Below are positions 24,782 to 32,440 of a stretch of DNA of 64,000 nucleotides, one piece after another. The notes under the pieces are model-generated. The model saw only the letters and a program-made list of their open reading frames with translations, was not told where the DNA came from and made no database searches. The position numbers and the translations under genes are program-made. The first letter of the stretch is position 1; every line of letters starts with the position of its first letter. Source of the stretch: Halobacillus salinarum (lineage in GTDB: Bacteria > Bacillota > Bacilli > Bacillales > Halobacillaceae); the NCBI RefSeq assembly GCF_022919095.1, contig NZ_CP095073.1, positions 4,165,001 through 4,229,000 on the forward strand, in the 5' to 3' direction.

Positions 24782-25558
24782 TTATCCTACAAATGCCTGG
24801 GTTTTAGAATCCTCTTCCAAATGAAGCTGTTCAAACCATTGCAGCTTCTCTCTTAGTGTAACAACCTCACCAACAATAATCATGGAAGGATTAGTGATAT
24901 GATCCATTTTTTCCGAAATATCAGCCAGGGTGCCGACCACCGTTTGCTGACGGTTCGTCGTTCCCCAATGAACGAGAGCGATCGGTGTTGTGGCCGGACG
25001 TCCAAATTGAATCAATTTATTACAAATCTCAGGAAGCTTCTTTACCCCCATATAAATACACAGCGTATCAATACTCTTGGCCAGGTGATGCCAGTACTGA
25101 TCTTCCTCCGCTCCTAACTTCGTTACTCCTGAAACGAACGCCACAGATGAACTGAAGTCTCTATGAGTAAGAGGAATTCCGGCATAGGCAGGTGCGGCAG
25201 ATCCAGAGGAGATCCCAGGCACGATTTCAAAAGGAATTTTCCGCTTGGCTAACTCCTCCGCTTCTTCTCCTCCACGTCCAAAGATGAATGGGTCTCCCCC
25301 CTTCAGCCTGGTCACGGTTTTCCCTTGAGTCGCGTAATTACATAACAGCTTATTAATATCTTCTTGACTGAAAGAGTGGTTATCGGGGCTTTTTCCACAG
25401 TACACAAGCTCTGCTTCCGGTTTTGCATAAGTTAAAAGCTCTTCATTGATAAGTCGGTCATATAATACGACGTCTGCTTTCTGAATGGCCTTTAAACCTT
25501 TGACAGTGATTAGTTCCGGATCACCAGGACCTGCTCCAACTAAAAATACTTTTCTCAT
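24782..25558 (-). CDS. sirA: Uroporphyrinogen-III C-methyltransferase SirA
   Basis: A 258-residue SAM-dependent tetrapyrrole methylase (CobA/SUMT). Signature segments are LVGAGPGDPELITVKGL at the N terminus, ADVVLYDRLI, GRGGEEAEEL with RLKGGDPFIFGRG, and VPGISSGSAAPAYAGIPLT. It methylates uroporphyrinogen III at C2 and C7 to precorrin-2. GGAGTGGAATC precedes the ATG. It lies 84 bases after cysH in the same direction, so the SAM riboswitch probably controls both genes; siroheme is the cofactor of sulfite and nitrite reductases. Confidence 0.94.
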   Translation of the reverse strand: MRKVFLVGAGPGDPELITVKGLKAIQKADVVLYDRLINEELLTYAKPEAELVYCGKSPDNHSFSQEDINKLLCNYATQGKTVTRLKGGDPFIFGRGGEEAEELAKRKIPFEIVPGISSGSAAPAYAGIPLTHRDFSSSVAFVSGVTKLGAEEDQYWHHLAKSIDTLCIYMGVKKLPEICNKLIQFGRPATTPIALVHWGTTNRQQTVVGTLADISEKMDHITNPSMIIVGEVVTLREKLQWFEQLHLEEDSKTQAFVG

Positions 25559-25642
25559 GATTCCACTCCATCCTTAAAATGATTTTGAAAATCGCTGTTT
25601 ATTACTACTCTATGAAATGAACGGACCGAAAACTTCTAAAGA

Positions 25643-26362
25643 TCACTCTCTTCCATGGAGACCGCATTCGGTTTTGTCAAAGCCGCTCCATCGGCCTTCC
25701 CTGGAATCCTCCAGACTCCCCGTTGGGAAAGTACATGGCTGGCAGCCGATACTCGGATAGCCTTGATCATGCAATTCGTTGTAAGGCAACCCGTTTAGTC
25801 GGATATAAGACCATACATCATCCCAAGTCCAGTGAATAAGCGGGCACACCTTTAAGGATTTAAAACGATCATCTTTGTTAATAAAATCCGTTTTACTACG
25901 GATCGGCGACTGTTCTCGTCGAAGGCCGGAAATCCAGGCAGGAACTCCTGTCAGTACTTCTTCCAACGGCTTCACTTTTCTTAAATAACAGCACTGGTTT
26001 GGGTTTCGCTCCCATAAGGCGGGACCATATTTCTCTGATTGTTCATCGATGGTTAATGACGGTTTTTTCATTTCTATTTGAAGCTTAGGATATTTTTCCT
26101 TGACTTTGTCAATTAATTCATAGGTTTCTTTAAAATGTACACCTGTATCAAGAAATACAACCCTTGCATTTTCTTTGACTTTTGAGATTAAATCAACTAA
26201 AACAATTCCTTCTGCCCCAAAGCTGCAGGCATACACAATCGAATCTCCAAATGAATCATACGCCCACTTTAACACCTCGGCTGCCCCTTTTGTTTCATCT
26301 ACAGGCTGTAACTGTTTAAAAGGATCGCCGGGGAAATGATCATAGCTGATACTATTTGTCAC
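25643..26362 (-). CDS. cysH: Phosphoadenylyl/adenylyl-sulfate reductase CysH
   Basis: A 239-residue assimilatory (P)APS reductase. The N-terminal ATP-pyrophosphatase-like fold has [13 protein letters not shown], and the catalytic cysteine is in the C-terminal ECGLHG. Two further cysteine pairs, [11 protein letters not shown] and GCQPC, are the ligands of a [4Fe-4S] cluster and mark the APS-reducing (thioredoxin-dependent) class found in Bacillus. It begins with GTG behind GGAGGGG. It leads the operon cysH-sirA-sirB-sirC-hemD-like. The sulfate permease, ATP sulfurylase and APS kinase genes that follow cysH in B. subtilis are not here. Confidence 0.94.
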   Translation of the reverse strand: MTNSISYDHFPGDPFKQLQPVDETKGAAEVLKWAYDSFGDSIVYACSFGAEGIVLVDLISKVKENARVVFLDTGVHFKETYELIDKVKEKYPKLQIEMKKPSLTIDEQSEKYGPALWERNPNQCCYLRKVKPLEEVLTGVPAWISGLRREQSPIRSKTDFINKDDRFKSLKVCPLIHWTWDDVWSYIRLNGLPYNELHDQGYPSIGCQPCTFPTGSLEDSREGRWSGFDKTECGLHGRE

Positions 26363-26408
26363 GTTTCTACCCCTCCAAGCTCAGATGAGCTGTGAATTAA
26401 TTCTCAAT

Positions 26409-26580
26409 AAAAAGTCCTCTTCTTATCATATTAAGAAGAGGACTTTATCGTTCGTCACTAAGTGGGCGCTCTTCTTATCTTCCAGACAATCATTTGTCCG
26501 TAGGAGTTAGCACAGTGTTTGATCATAAACCTGTTGCCGAGGCTTCCAAGGGCCTATCCCTCCACCTCTCTGGATAAGAA
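26409..26580 (-). ncRNA. SAM-I (S-box) riboswitch with terminator
   Basis: On the minus strand the aptamer (about 26471-26580) starts CTTATCCAGAGAGGTGGAGG, continues with GGCCCTTGGAAGCCTCGGCAA, and closes P1 with GATAAG. All are S-box hallmarks. Downstream, two perfect 15-base arms (26411-26425 and 26432-26446) form a terminator with a T tract. The 3' strand of P1 (GATAAGAAGAG) is complementary to the CTCTTCTTA of the first terminator arm, giving the expected antiterminator. High SAM should stop cysH transcription. Confidence 0.95.
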
Positions 26581-26615
26581 ATCATTGTAGTTCGATGATT
26601 TAGTTAATGATGGTT

Positions 26616-26644
26616 ATCATATGATGAATTGAACAAAATGTCAA
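26616..26644 (-). promoter_or_regulatory. Sigma-A promoter of the cysH riboswitch transcript
   Basis: TTGACA (26639-26644), 17 bases, TATGAT (26616-26621) on the minus strand, about 35 bases before the S-box. Confidence 0.88.
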
Positions 26645-26693
26645 CAGCTTGTACAGAGAATGCTGTTTTTCCTGTTTTTATCCATTTACCGAA

Positions 26694-28553
26694 TCAGGCT
26701 TCCATCCATCGTTCGTATAATTTATCGATGTCTTGAGCGAGTGCTCTTTTTTCTTTTTCAAGCTTTTCAATGTCGGAGCTTGAAGTCTTTCTTTCCATTT
26801 CTTCCTCAATAAGCGCCAATTGCTGCTCCTTTTCTTCGATCTGGACTTCGAGACTTTCCGGCCGGCTGGAGGGAGATTCCGGCTTAATCGCCGCCTTCAC
26901 AGCTTCTTTCTTTACTGTCACAGACTTTTGTTCTTCTAAAAGCGCGTTCCAATGATGATTCGTTTCTTCATAGCTTCCAAAATACCTGTGGAGCTGTCCG
27001 TTTACTAAATAAGCCGTTTCGTTAAAGCATTGATTCAAGAAATAACGGTCGTGGGAAACGCATATGACCGTACCTTCAAAACCTTGAACGGCGTCTTCGA
27101 GGACTTCCTGGGAATCAATATCCAAATGATTCGTCGGTTCATCAAGCACGAGAACATTAATCCCTTGATGCATAAATATAGCTAACTTTAACCGCATCCG
27201 TTCTCCACCGCTAAGCTGCCCGATTTTTTTAAAAACATCATATCCATAAAACATAAAGCCAGCTAATATATGCCGCGCCTGTCCTTCAGTTACTCGAATA
27301 AAGCTTCTGAAATAATCAATCATCCGCACGTGTTCATCATTGTCTTGAAGCGGATTTTGAGCTAGATAGCCAAACTTTGCAGATGGGCCTGTGCGAATGG
27401 TTCCTTGATCTGGTTTCTCAACTTTTAATAACAACTTTAATAAGGTGGATTTTCCGCACCCGTTTTCTCCAACAATCGCAAGCCGGTCCCTATATCGAAT
27501 GTGTAAATCAAGATCAGCCAAAATATTTCTTGAAGCATAGCTTTTGTGAAGCTTTTCAGCGACTATAATGTCTTTGCCCATTCGATCTTTGGTATGGAAA
27601 GTTAAATTCATTTTTTTTGGGTCGATGAGCGGTTTGTCGATTTTTTCCATTCGTTCAAGGGCACGCTCCATGCTTTTGGCTTTCTTAAACAATTTTTCAT
27701 TTGGAGGATTTGCTTCATTTGCCCATTGCCTTAAACGTTTAATGGCTTCTTTCATTTTTTTTATCTTTTTCTGCTGCTCCTGGTATTGATGAAACTCTGC
27801 CAGCAGCTTTTCTTCTTTCTGCTTTTCATAAGAAGAATAATTCCCTTTGTAACGGTCAATTTCTCCTGATTCAATCTCCATAATGCCATCCACTGTATGA
27901 TCAAGGAAAGACCGGTCATGCGAAATCATACAGACGGTCCCATGATACTGTTGAATATAGCCTTCCAGCCACTCAATGGCTTGTAAATCCAAATGGTTGG
28001 TCGGCTCGTCAAGTAAAAGCAAACCTGGTTTTTCCAAAAGAATTTTGGCTAAGCCGAGTTTTGTCTTTTCTCCCCCGCTCAAATGTCTGCACGATTGGTT
28101 CAGCAGAGACTGGATATTTAATCCTTGAGCTACCTGGCTGATCATGGATTCCATTTCATACCCTCCAGCCCTGGTAAAGCGATCCTGCAATTCCCCATAT
28201 TGTTTTAAGGCTTTCTCCATCTGTTCCGGGTCAAGCATCGCTGTCTCTAATTTCTTCATTTCTTCCATCATTTGTTGAAGAGCATGAAAAGCGGACTTCA
28301 AATAGTCATAGCCCGTATCATTCCGTTCTTCTGGAATCTGATGCAGGTAGCCGATCGATAGCCCTTTTTGTATGAACAAGTCACCGCCATCTAAGGACTC
28401 CTCCTTAGTCAGCAGACGAAACAGTGTTGACTTACCGCTGCCATTTCTTCCTACCAGCGCGGCTTTCTGCCCTGCTTGCAGTTCAAAGTTCAGTGCTTGA
28501 AATAATTCATTTCCCCCAACAATTTTATAAGCATTTTTTAAAGTAATTAACAT
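26694..28553 (-). CDS. ABC-F family ATPase, probable ribosome-acting protein
   Basis: A 619-residue soluble protein with two ABC domains and no membrane segments, as in ABC-F proteins. Walker A motifs are GRNGSGKST and GENGCGKST, and signatures are LSGGEKTKLGLAK and LSGGERMRLKLA. Both Walker B motifs read LLLDEPTNHLD or VLVLDEPTNHLD. A charged helical linker (about 235-310) separates the domains and a coiled coil ends the protein. ABC-F proteins bind the ribosomal E site and several give resistance to 50S-binding antibiotics. The start at 28553 has AGGAGG seven bases away. The leader ORF and terminator upstream suggest antibiotic-induced attenuation, favouring a resistance or translation-rescue role (inference). 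Confidence 0.93.
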   Translation of the reverse strand: MLITLKNAYKIVGGNELFQALNFELQAGQKAALVGRNGSGKSTLFRLLTKEESLDGGDLFIQKGLSIGYLHQIPEERNDTGYDYLKSAFHALQQMMEEMKKLETAMLDPEQMEKALKQYGELQDRFTRAGGYEMESMISQVAQGLNIQSLLNQSCRHLSGGEKTKLGLAKILLEKPGLLLLDEPTNHLDLQAIEWLEGYIQQYHGTVCMISHDRSFLDHTVDGIMEIESGEIDRYKGNYSSYEKQKEEKLLAEFHQYQEQQKKIKKMKEAIKRLRQWANEANPPNEKLFKKAKSMERALERMEKIDKPLIDPKKMNLTFHTKDRMGKDIIVAEKLHKSYASRNILADLDLHIRYRDRLAIVGENGCGKSTLLKLLLKVEKPDQGTIRTGPSAKFGYLAQNPLQDNDEHVRMIDYFRSFIRVTEGQARHILAGFMFYGYDVFKKIGQLSGGERMRLKLAIFMHQGINVLVLDEPTNHLDIDSQEVLEDAVQGFEGTVICVSHDRYFLNQCFNETAYLVNGQLHRYFGSYEETNHHWNALLEEQKSVTVKKEAVKAAIKPESPSSRPESLEVQIEEKEQQLALIEEEMERKTSSSDIEKLEKEKRALAQDIDKLYERWMEA

Positions 28554-28572
28554 TTTCATTCCTCCTAAAGAC

Positions 28573-28602
28573 AAAAAAAGCCAGAGGTCCCGTTACCTCT
28601 GA
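28573..28602 (-). terminator. Attenuator terminator before the ABC-F gene
   Basis: The minus strand reads CAGAGGT, loop AACGGG, ACCTCTG, then GCTTTTTTTG. It lies between the leader ORF and the ABC-F ribosome site, so transcription must read through it to express the gene. Confidence 0.88.
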
Positions 28603-28650
28603 CTTTAGTCCAAACAAATATAAATTCAGGTATGAGACGTTTCCTTTTCA

Positions 28651-28758
28651 TTATTCAACTGTAAAAGTGGACATACGTGTCCCTTGTACAGTTGCTTCAT
28701 GAAAAATCGCACGGATGAAATGCAAAAGCTTCTGATCAATCGCGTGCTTCGGAAACAT
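28651..28758 (-). CDS. Leader peptide of the ABC-F gene
   Basis: A 35-codon ORF beginning MFPKHAIDQ and ending STFTVE. AAAAGGGGG stands seven bases before its ATG, a stronger ribosome site than many full genes have here. The promoter is about 35 bases upstream and the terminator about 50 bases downstream. Its last third lies in a hairpin (28656-28694) with perfect arms CAACTGTA and TACAGTTG around an inner GGACA/TGTCC stem. This layout is that of the attenuation leaders known for vmlR, vga, lsa and msr genes, where a drug-stalled ribosome changes the RNA fold. The peptide is not recognised as a known leader. Confidence 0.7.
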   Translation of the reverse strand: MFPKHAIDQKLLHFIRAIFHEATVQGTRMSTFTVE

Positions 28759-28792
28759 CTTCATACCCCCTTTTGTCTTTAGAATTACTCTC

Positions 28793-28821
28793 ATTATAAC
28801 GTAAAGATAAATGCTTATCTA
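28793..28821 (-). promoter_or_regulatory. Promoter of the ABC-F leader
   Basis: TATAAT (28793-28798) with TAGATA (28816-28821) 17 bases upstream on the minus strand. The -35 box overlaps the stop of the marR-like gene. Confidence 0.65.
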
Positions 28822-29282
28822 GGCTTTTTTTGGTCCGCATACGTACCGAGTTTCTTCAGAAGATTAATGGCCTGCTTCTTCTCTTCTTCAGACAGCCCTG
28901 CAGTGATCGCTTCAATCTGTTTCCAATGATCAGGAAAAATGCTGTGCAGCAATTCTCTGCCTTTTTCAGTAATGGAAGCAAATGTAATTCTTCGGTCTTC
29001 TGGGCAGGGAATCCGTTCAAGATACCCTTTTTCTTCCAATTTATCCACCACGTAAGTAATGCTGCCGCTGGCTAAAAGAATTTTCTCTCCAATTTTTTGG
29101 AGCGGCTGGTCGCCTTGATGGTATAACAGCTCAAGCACTCCGAACTCCGTTGGGTTCAAGTCATAACGCTGAATATCATCCTTCACTAAGTCGGCAATGG
29201 AACGCTGTGCTTTTGATAATACGACAAATAATTTCAATGAGGGGTCTTCTTTTTTCTGGCGGTAGAGATTTTGATCGGTCAT
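28815..29282 (-). CDS. MarR family transcriptional regulator
   Basis: A 155-residue winged-helix protein. The recognition helix region is ASGSITYVVDKLEEKGYLER and the wing is PEDRRITFASITEKG, both typical of MarR. MarR dimers usually sense small phenolics, drugs or oxidants and repress nearby genes. Here the nearest gene in the same direction is the ABC-F ATPase, but a separate promoter lies between them, so a control link is only suggested. AAAGGACGCGAGTAGC precedes the ATG, a rather long spacing. Confidence 0.9.
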   Translation of the reverse strand: MTDQNLYRQKKEDPSLKLFVVLSKAQRSIADLVKDDIQRYDLNPTEFGVLELLYHQGDQPLQKIGEKILLASGSITYVVDKLEEKGYLERIPCPEDRRITFASITEKGRELLHSIFPDHWKQIEAITAGLSEEEKKQAINLLKKLGTYADQKKPR

Positions 29283-29459
29283 GCTACTCGCGTCCTTTCT
29301 AGGTAGGCTGCTAATAAGGTTAGTATAGATAGAGTGATTTTACACTGTCAACTTTCGTAAACGAGCTGTATTTTGAAGGGTGATTTTTGGTTTCCTCCAA
29401 TGGTTGTGTCATAATGAATACGATTCCCTATTTTACCATACAGAAAGCGGTGACACGAA

Positions 29460-30071
29460 TTGGTAAAAGATACTGGAGAACGCGTCATTCCCGAATTTAT
29501 GAAACCGACTAATAATCTTCTCCTAGAACATATAGCCCGTTACCAATTCGCATTAGCTTATATGAAAGGCCGAGTTCTTGACCTTTCCTGCGGATCCGGC
29601 TATGGCACACACATGATTGCTAAGGAATGTAAAAGCGAAATTGAAGAAATCATTGGTGTGGATATTGATGAGGAGATCCTTGAATACGCCAGAGGAAGGT
29701 ATTACCATCCAAAGTCCCGGTTTGAAGCACACGATGCAGTTGATTCATCTTTGATGGAAAAAATCGGGACTTTTGATGTGATTGTCAGTTTTGAAACATA
29801 TGAGCATGTGTCAGACGAGGAAAAATTGCTGCAAAATTACTACCAGCTGTTGAAGCCTGGAGGCACACTGCTGGTATCAACCCCGTTCGGTGAAGGAAGA
29901 GGGATTCCCTGCGGCTCCCCTTTTCATTTTCATCAAATAACCGCAGATCAATTCAGAGAACTGTTTTCCAACTACCAGGAAACATCATTTTATTATCAAA
30001 AAGGAGTCCTGATCGAGCCTCCAAGAGAAGGTGTCTACCACCCTTTAGGAATTGCCGTGTGCAAAAAATAA
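29460..30071 (+). CDS. Class I SAM-dependent methyltransferase
   Basis: A 203-residue methyltransferase. Motif I is VLDLSCGSGYGTHMIA near residue 40, the acidic ribose-binding residues are in IIGVDIDEEILEYA, and motif II is FDVIVSFETYEHV. The length fits the Methyltransf_11/23 group. The substrate is unknown. The apparent start is TTG at 29460 with a weak GGTG ribosome site; no ATG in a better position is seen before the conserved core. It is followed by a clear terminator. Confidence 0.85.
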   Translation: MVKDTGERVIPEFMKPTNNLLLEHIARYQFALAYMKGRVLDLSCGSGYGTHMIAKECKSEIEEIIGVDIDEEILEYARGRYYHPKSRFEAHDAVDSSLMEKIGTFDVIVSFETYEHVSDEEKLLQNYYQLLKPGGTLLVSTPFGEGRGIPCGSPFHFHQITADQFRELFSNYQETSFYYQKGVLIEPPREGVYHPLGIAVCKK

Positions 30072-30072
30072 A

Positions 30073-30105
30073 GAAAGAGCCATTATTTTGACGGCTCTTT
30101 CCTAT
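30073..30105. terminator. Terminator after methyltransferase gene
   Basis: GAAAGAGCC, 11-base loop, GGCTCTTTC, between converging genes. Confidence 0.8.
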
Positions 30106-30139
30106 ACCCTGAAACCTCTGTAAAATATTTCCTTGCCAC

Positions 30140-30496
30140 TTATCGAATATCTCCACATACCATAACTACATGCCCATCGGGATCCTCAATGTTGAACCAG
30201 CCGAAATCACCGTGCTGCTCAATTTCCCTGACAATTGGAACCTGTTGTTCTTTTAGATCCTCATAAGTTCTTTTCAAATCGTTCGAACAGAAATTGAACA
30301 CCGGGGTCTTAATTGGTTCAAATTGATAGGAGGGATCATTACAATGATCGTCAATCGTGAGATAAGAACCTTCCTTCGTCGGAAGATTGTACACGGGAGA
30401 TTGGACGTCTTCCTCACGAAACGGCAGACCCAGCAGCCAGCTGTACCAAGCTGCTGACTTCTTTAAATTTCGGGTATGTATAAAGACACCGTGCAC
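30140..30496 (-). CDS. VOC family (glyoxalase-like) protein, start probably frameshifted
   Basis: A 118-residue VOC-fold protein: GVFIHTRNLKKSAAWYSWLL starts the first beta-alpha-beta module, and FNIEDPDGHVVMVCG ends the second. Enzyme activity is not predictable. The open frame begins at a GTG (30496) with no ribosome site. A good one, GGAAGGAG, with an ATG at 30519 is out of frame by one base. One extra base in the five-G run 30499-30503 would give the N terminus MEKTVTPRVHGVFIHTRN, which looks native. So the sequence has either a small deletion here or a read error. Confidence 0.78.
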   Translation of the reverse strand: MHGVFIHTRNLKKSAAWYSWLLGLPFREEDVQSPVYNLPTKEGSYLTIDDHCNDPSYQFEPIKTPVFNFCSNDLKRTYEDLKEQQVPIVREIEQHGDFGWFNIEDPDGHVVMVCGDIR

Positions 30497-30585
30497 CCGG
30501 GGGTTACTGTTTTTTCCATGATTTCAGCTCCTTCCATAATCATCCACTTCTACTTTTTCGTCACATTTAAAAAAACTCCTCCCTA

Positions 30586-30619
30586 TAAAAAACTCCCGCT
30601 CATTCTTTTGAGCAGGAGT
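30586..30619 (-). terminator. Terminator of the lipid kinase gene
   Basis: ACTCC-GCTCA and TGAGC-GGAGT arms (30592-30619) with TTTTTTATAGG after them on the minus strand. Confidence 0.82.
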
Positions 30620-30636
30620 CGATGAATCCTCCAATT

Positions 30637-31563
30637 TTACTCAGCGCGATTGTTTAAGCGGAGCGCGTTATCTCCGCCTGTTAGAAAAGTGAAGTGATCC
30701 GGGAGAACTTCGATCGTAGAATCGGTTTTTCCATGGATTTCTCCATCCATATCCACGTCTTGTTCCGGTTCTGTGCTGACCTTTATTTGTTCTCCCTGCA
30801 TATGAGAGAGCTCCTGGAATCTTCGTTGTTCGGCTCCAGGCTGTCCCATCGTTAGCAGTTCCCTGAAAGAGGTTAAATTAGAATTTTTGATAATTAATAC
30901 ATCAAGCTTGCCGTCCTGTAAATGAATCGTAGGGACTGGAAGCTGACGTGTGCCAATGAACTGTCCATTTAATACGAGGATCATAACCGCTTCTCCTTTT
31001 ATCGTGTCCTCATCCACTTGAATGGAAAAATTAAAAGGAGCTGCCTGATTAATTGTTTTCAAAGCACTAATAAAATAACTGAGCACGCCAAAACGATCTT
31101 TCTGTCCTTCATCGATATTAAAAGAAGTCTGTGTAACTAAGCCGATCCCCCAGAAGTTGAGAAAGTATCCTTCATCAGCTTTTCCTGCATCTACCTTTCT
31201 CTCTTCTCCCTGAATAATCGCACGGGCAGCCTGCTGCATATTCTGAGGAATATCCAGTACCCTGCTGAAATCGTTGCAAGTTCCTCCTGGCAGGATTCCA
31301 ATCACAGGAGGATTTTCCACTTCCGCTAGAATGTTGATGCATTCATGCAGCGTACCATCTCCTCCAAGAATAAAAAGGACTTCTACCTGCGGAGCTTCTT
31401 CTCTGCAAGCATTCTGAAACTCTTCTAATGAAAGGGTTTGAATGATGGACAATTGTTGTACTTCCTGTGAAAGGATAGGTATAGTTGCCGAAAGGTTTTG
31501 TTCAAGCATCCCTGGTTCACTATTTCCGTTATATATATATAAACCTGTGTTGTAACGAGGCAT
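30637..31563 (-). CDS. Diacylglycerol kinase-like lipid kinase (YegS/DagK family)
   Basis: A 308-residue protein with the DAGK catalytic domain. The ATP-binding glycine loop is LGGDGTLHECINIL near residue 88 and IGILPGGTCNDFSR is near residue 115. The C-terminal domain ends with VDMDGEIHGKT. In Bacillus such kinases phosphorylate diacylglycerol for lipid recycling (DgkB) or have unknown lipid substrates (BmrU, YerQ types). It is not clearly DgkB. It is followed by a terminator and is divergent from the Yip1-like gene. Confidence 0.88.
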   Translation of the reverse strand: MPRYNTGLYIYNGNSEPGMLEQNLSATIPILSQEVQQLSIIQTLSLEEFQNACREEAPQVEVLFILGGDGTLHECINILAEVENPPVIGILPGGTCNDFSRVLDIPQNMQQAARAIIQGEERKVDAGKADEGYFLNFWGIGLVTQTSFNIDEGQKDRFGVLSYFISALKTINQAAPFNFSIQVDEDTIKGEAVMILVLNGQFIGTRQLPVPTIHLQDGKLDVLIIKNSNLTSFRELLTMGQPGAEQRRFQELSHMQGEQIKVSTEPEQDVDMDGEIHGKTDSTIEVLPDHFTFLTGGDNALRLNNRAE

Positions 31564-31747
31564 TCATGATCTTCCCTTCAAAGTGACATTACAACTATGA
31601 TTTCCTTTTCAGTTGGAAATGAAACTATCGTCCCAGTAAAGATTTTTCTCCTTTCGATTTCCCAACAAATAGCAGGTTCGTGTAGCAAGGAATGACAAAT
31701 TCAGTTAAAATAGGATAAGAATAGACAGACAAAAAAGGATGGACGGC

Positions 31748-32419
31748 ATGACTTATTCAGTTAATTTGTTCAAACTAATGTTCCGCCGCAATGATTACTT
31801 ATTCAAATTAAATGAAGCAGAAAGAATTAAAAATGTATATAATCTATTATTCTTGCTTTTATTAGGGACAATTCTTACATATTTATGGTCGTCCTGGATT
31901 GGTCTCGGAACAGATCCGATTTCCGCCAATATGGCAGAGTTGAATCGAATTGAATACGAGTTTCGAAAAGCCTGGTTTTTACTTGGCCGCGCAGCCTATT
32001 CTTTCATTCTTTTTATTTTCGTTATCTTCATCGCTTCTTTTTATTTTTGGCTCTTTAATGATACTTCTTATAAAAAATTATTTATCGTCCAGATGAACGT
32101 GTTAATGATTATGCTGCTGGAAAGGGTAACCTGGATTCCACTGATGGTTTACGCTGGGATCGACTGGTACGTTTCTCCCTTCTCGTTTGGGGTAATAGCC
32201 TCTTATGTCACAAGCCAGGATTGGCTGGTTTATTTTTTTGGCGCCATTTCCATTTTCCAGTTGTTTATCATCTGGTATCAAGTCAAATGCATCTCCTACC
32301 TCTCTTCCACCAAAATCGGCTGGATCTGGACAGGAACCATCATTTGGCACATTCTTCTATGGGCAGGAACAGCAGCATTATCCTACTATGATCTGTTTTT
32401 GCTCTACCTAATCAGATAA
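31748..32419 (+). CDS. Polytopic membrane protein, Yip1-like
   Basis: A 223-residue protein with five or six hydrophobic helices (about 30-50, 82-105, 115-140, 150-170, 190-215). I do not recognise a specific family; the layout resembles Yip1-type proteins such as YknW, which assist an ABC exporter. The start at 31748 has AAAGGA eight bases away; an ATG at 31739 overlaps that site. It is followed after 21 bases by a HlyD-like adaptor gene, so the two probably work together in the membrane. Confidence 0.7.
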   Translation: MTYSVNLFKLMFRRNDYLFKLNEAERIKNVYNLLFLLLLGTILTYLWSSWIGLGTDPISANMAELNRIEYEFRKAWFLLGRAAYSFILFIFVIFIASFYFWLFNDTSYKKLFIVQMNVLMIMLLERVTWIPLMVYAGIDWYVSPFSFGVIASYVTSQDWLVYFFGAISIFQLFIIWYQVKCISYLSSTKIGWIWTGTIIWHILLWAGTAALSYYDLFLLYLIR

Positions 32420-32440
32420 AATAGCCGAGGTGATAACGAG

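Noticed and set aside
31600-31630. A sigma-B-like GTTTCA-N14-GGAAAT before the lipid kinase gene
   Set aside because: Two mismatches in key bases and no known sigma-B link; with a by-eye scan of 64 kb such weak hits are expected by chance.
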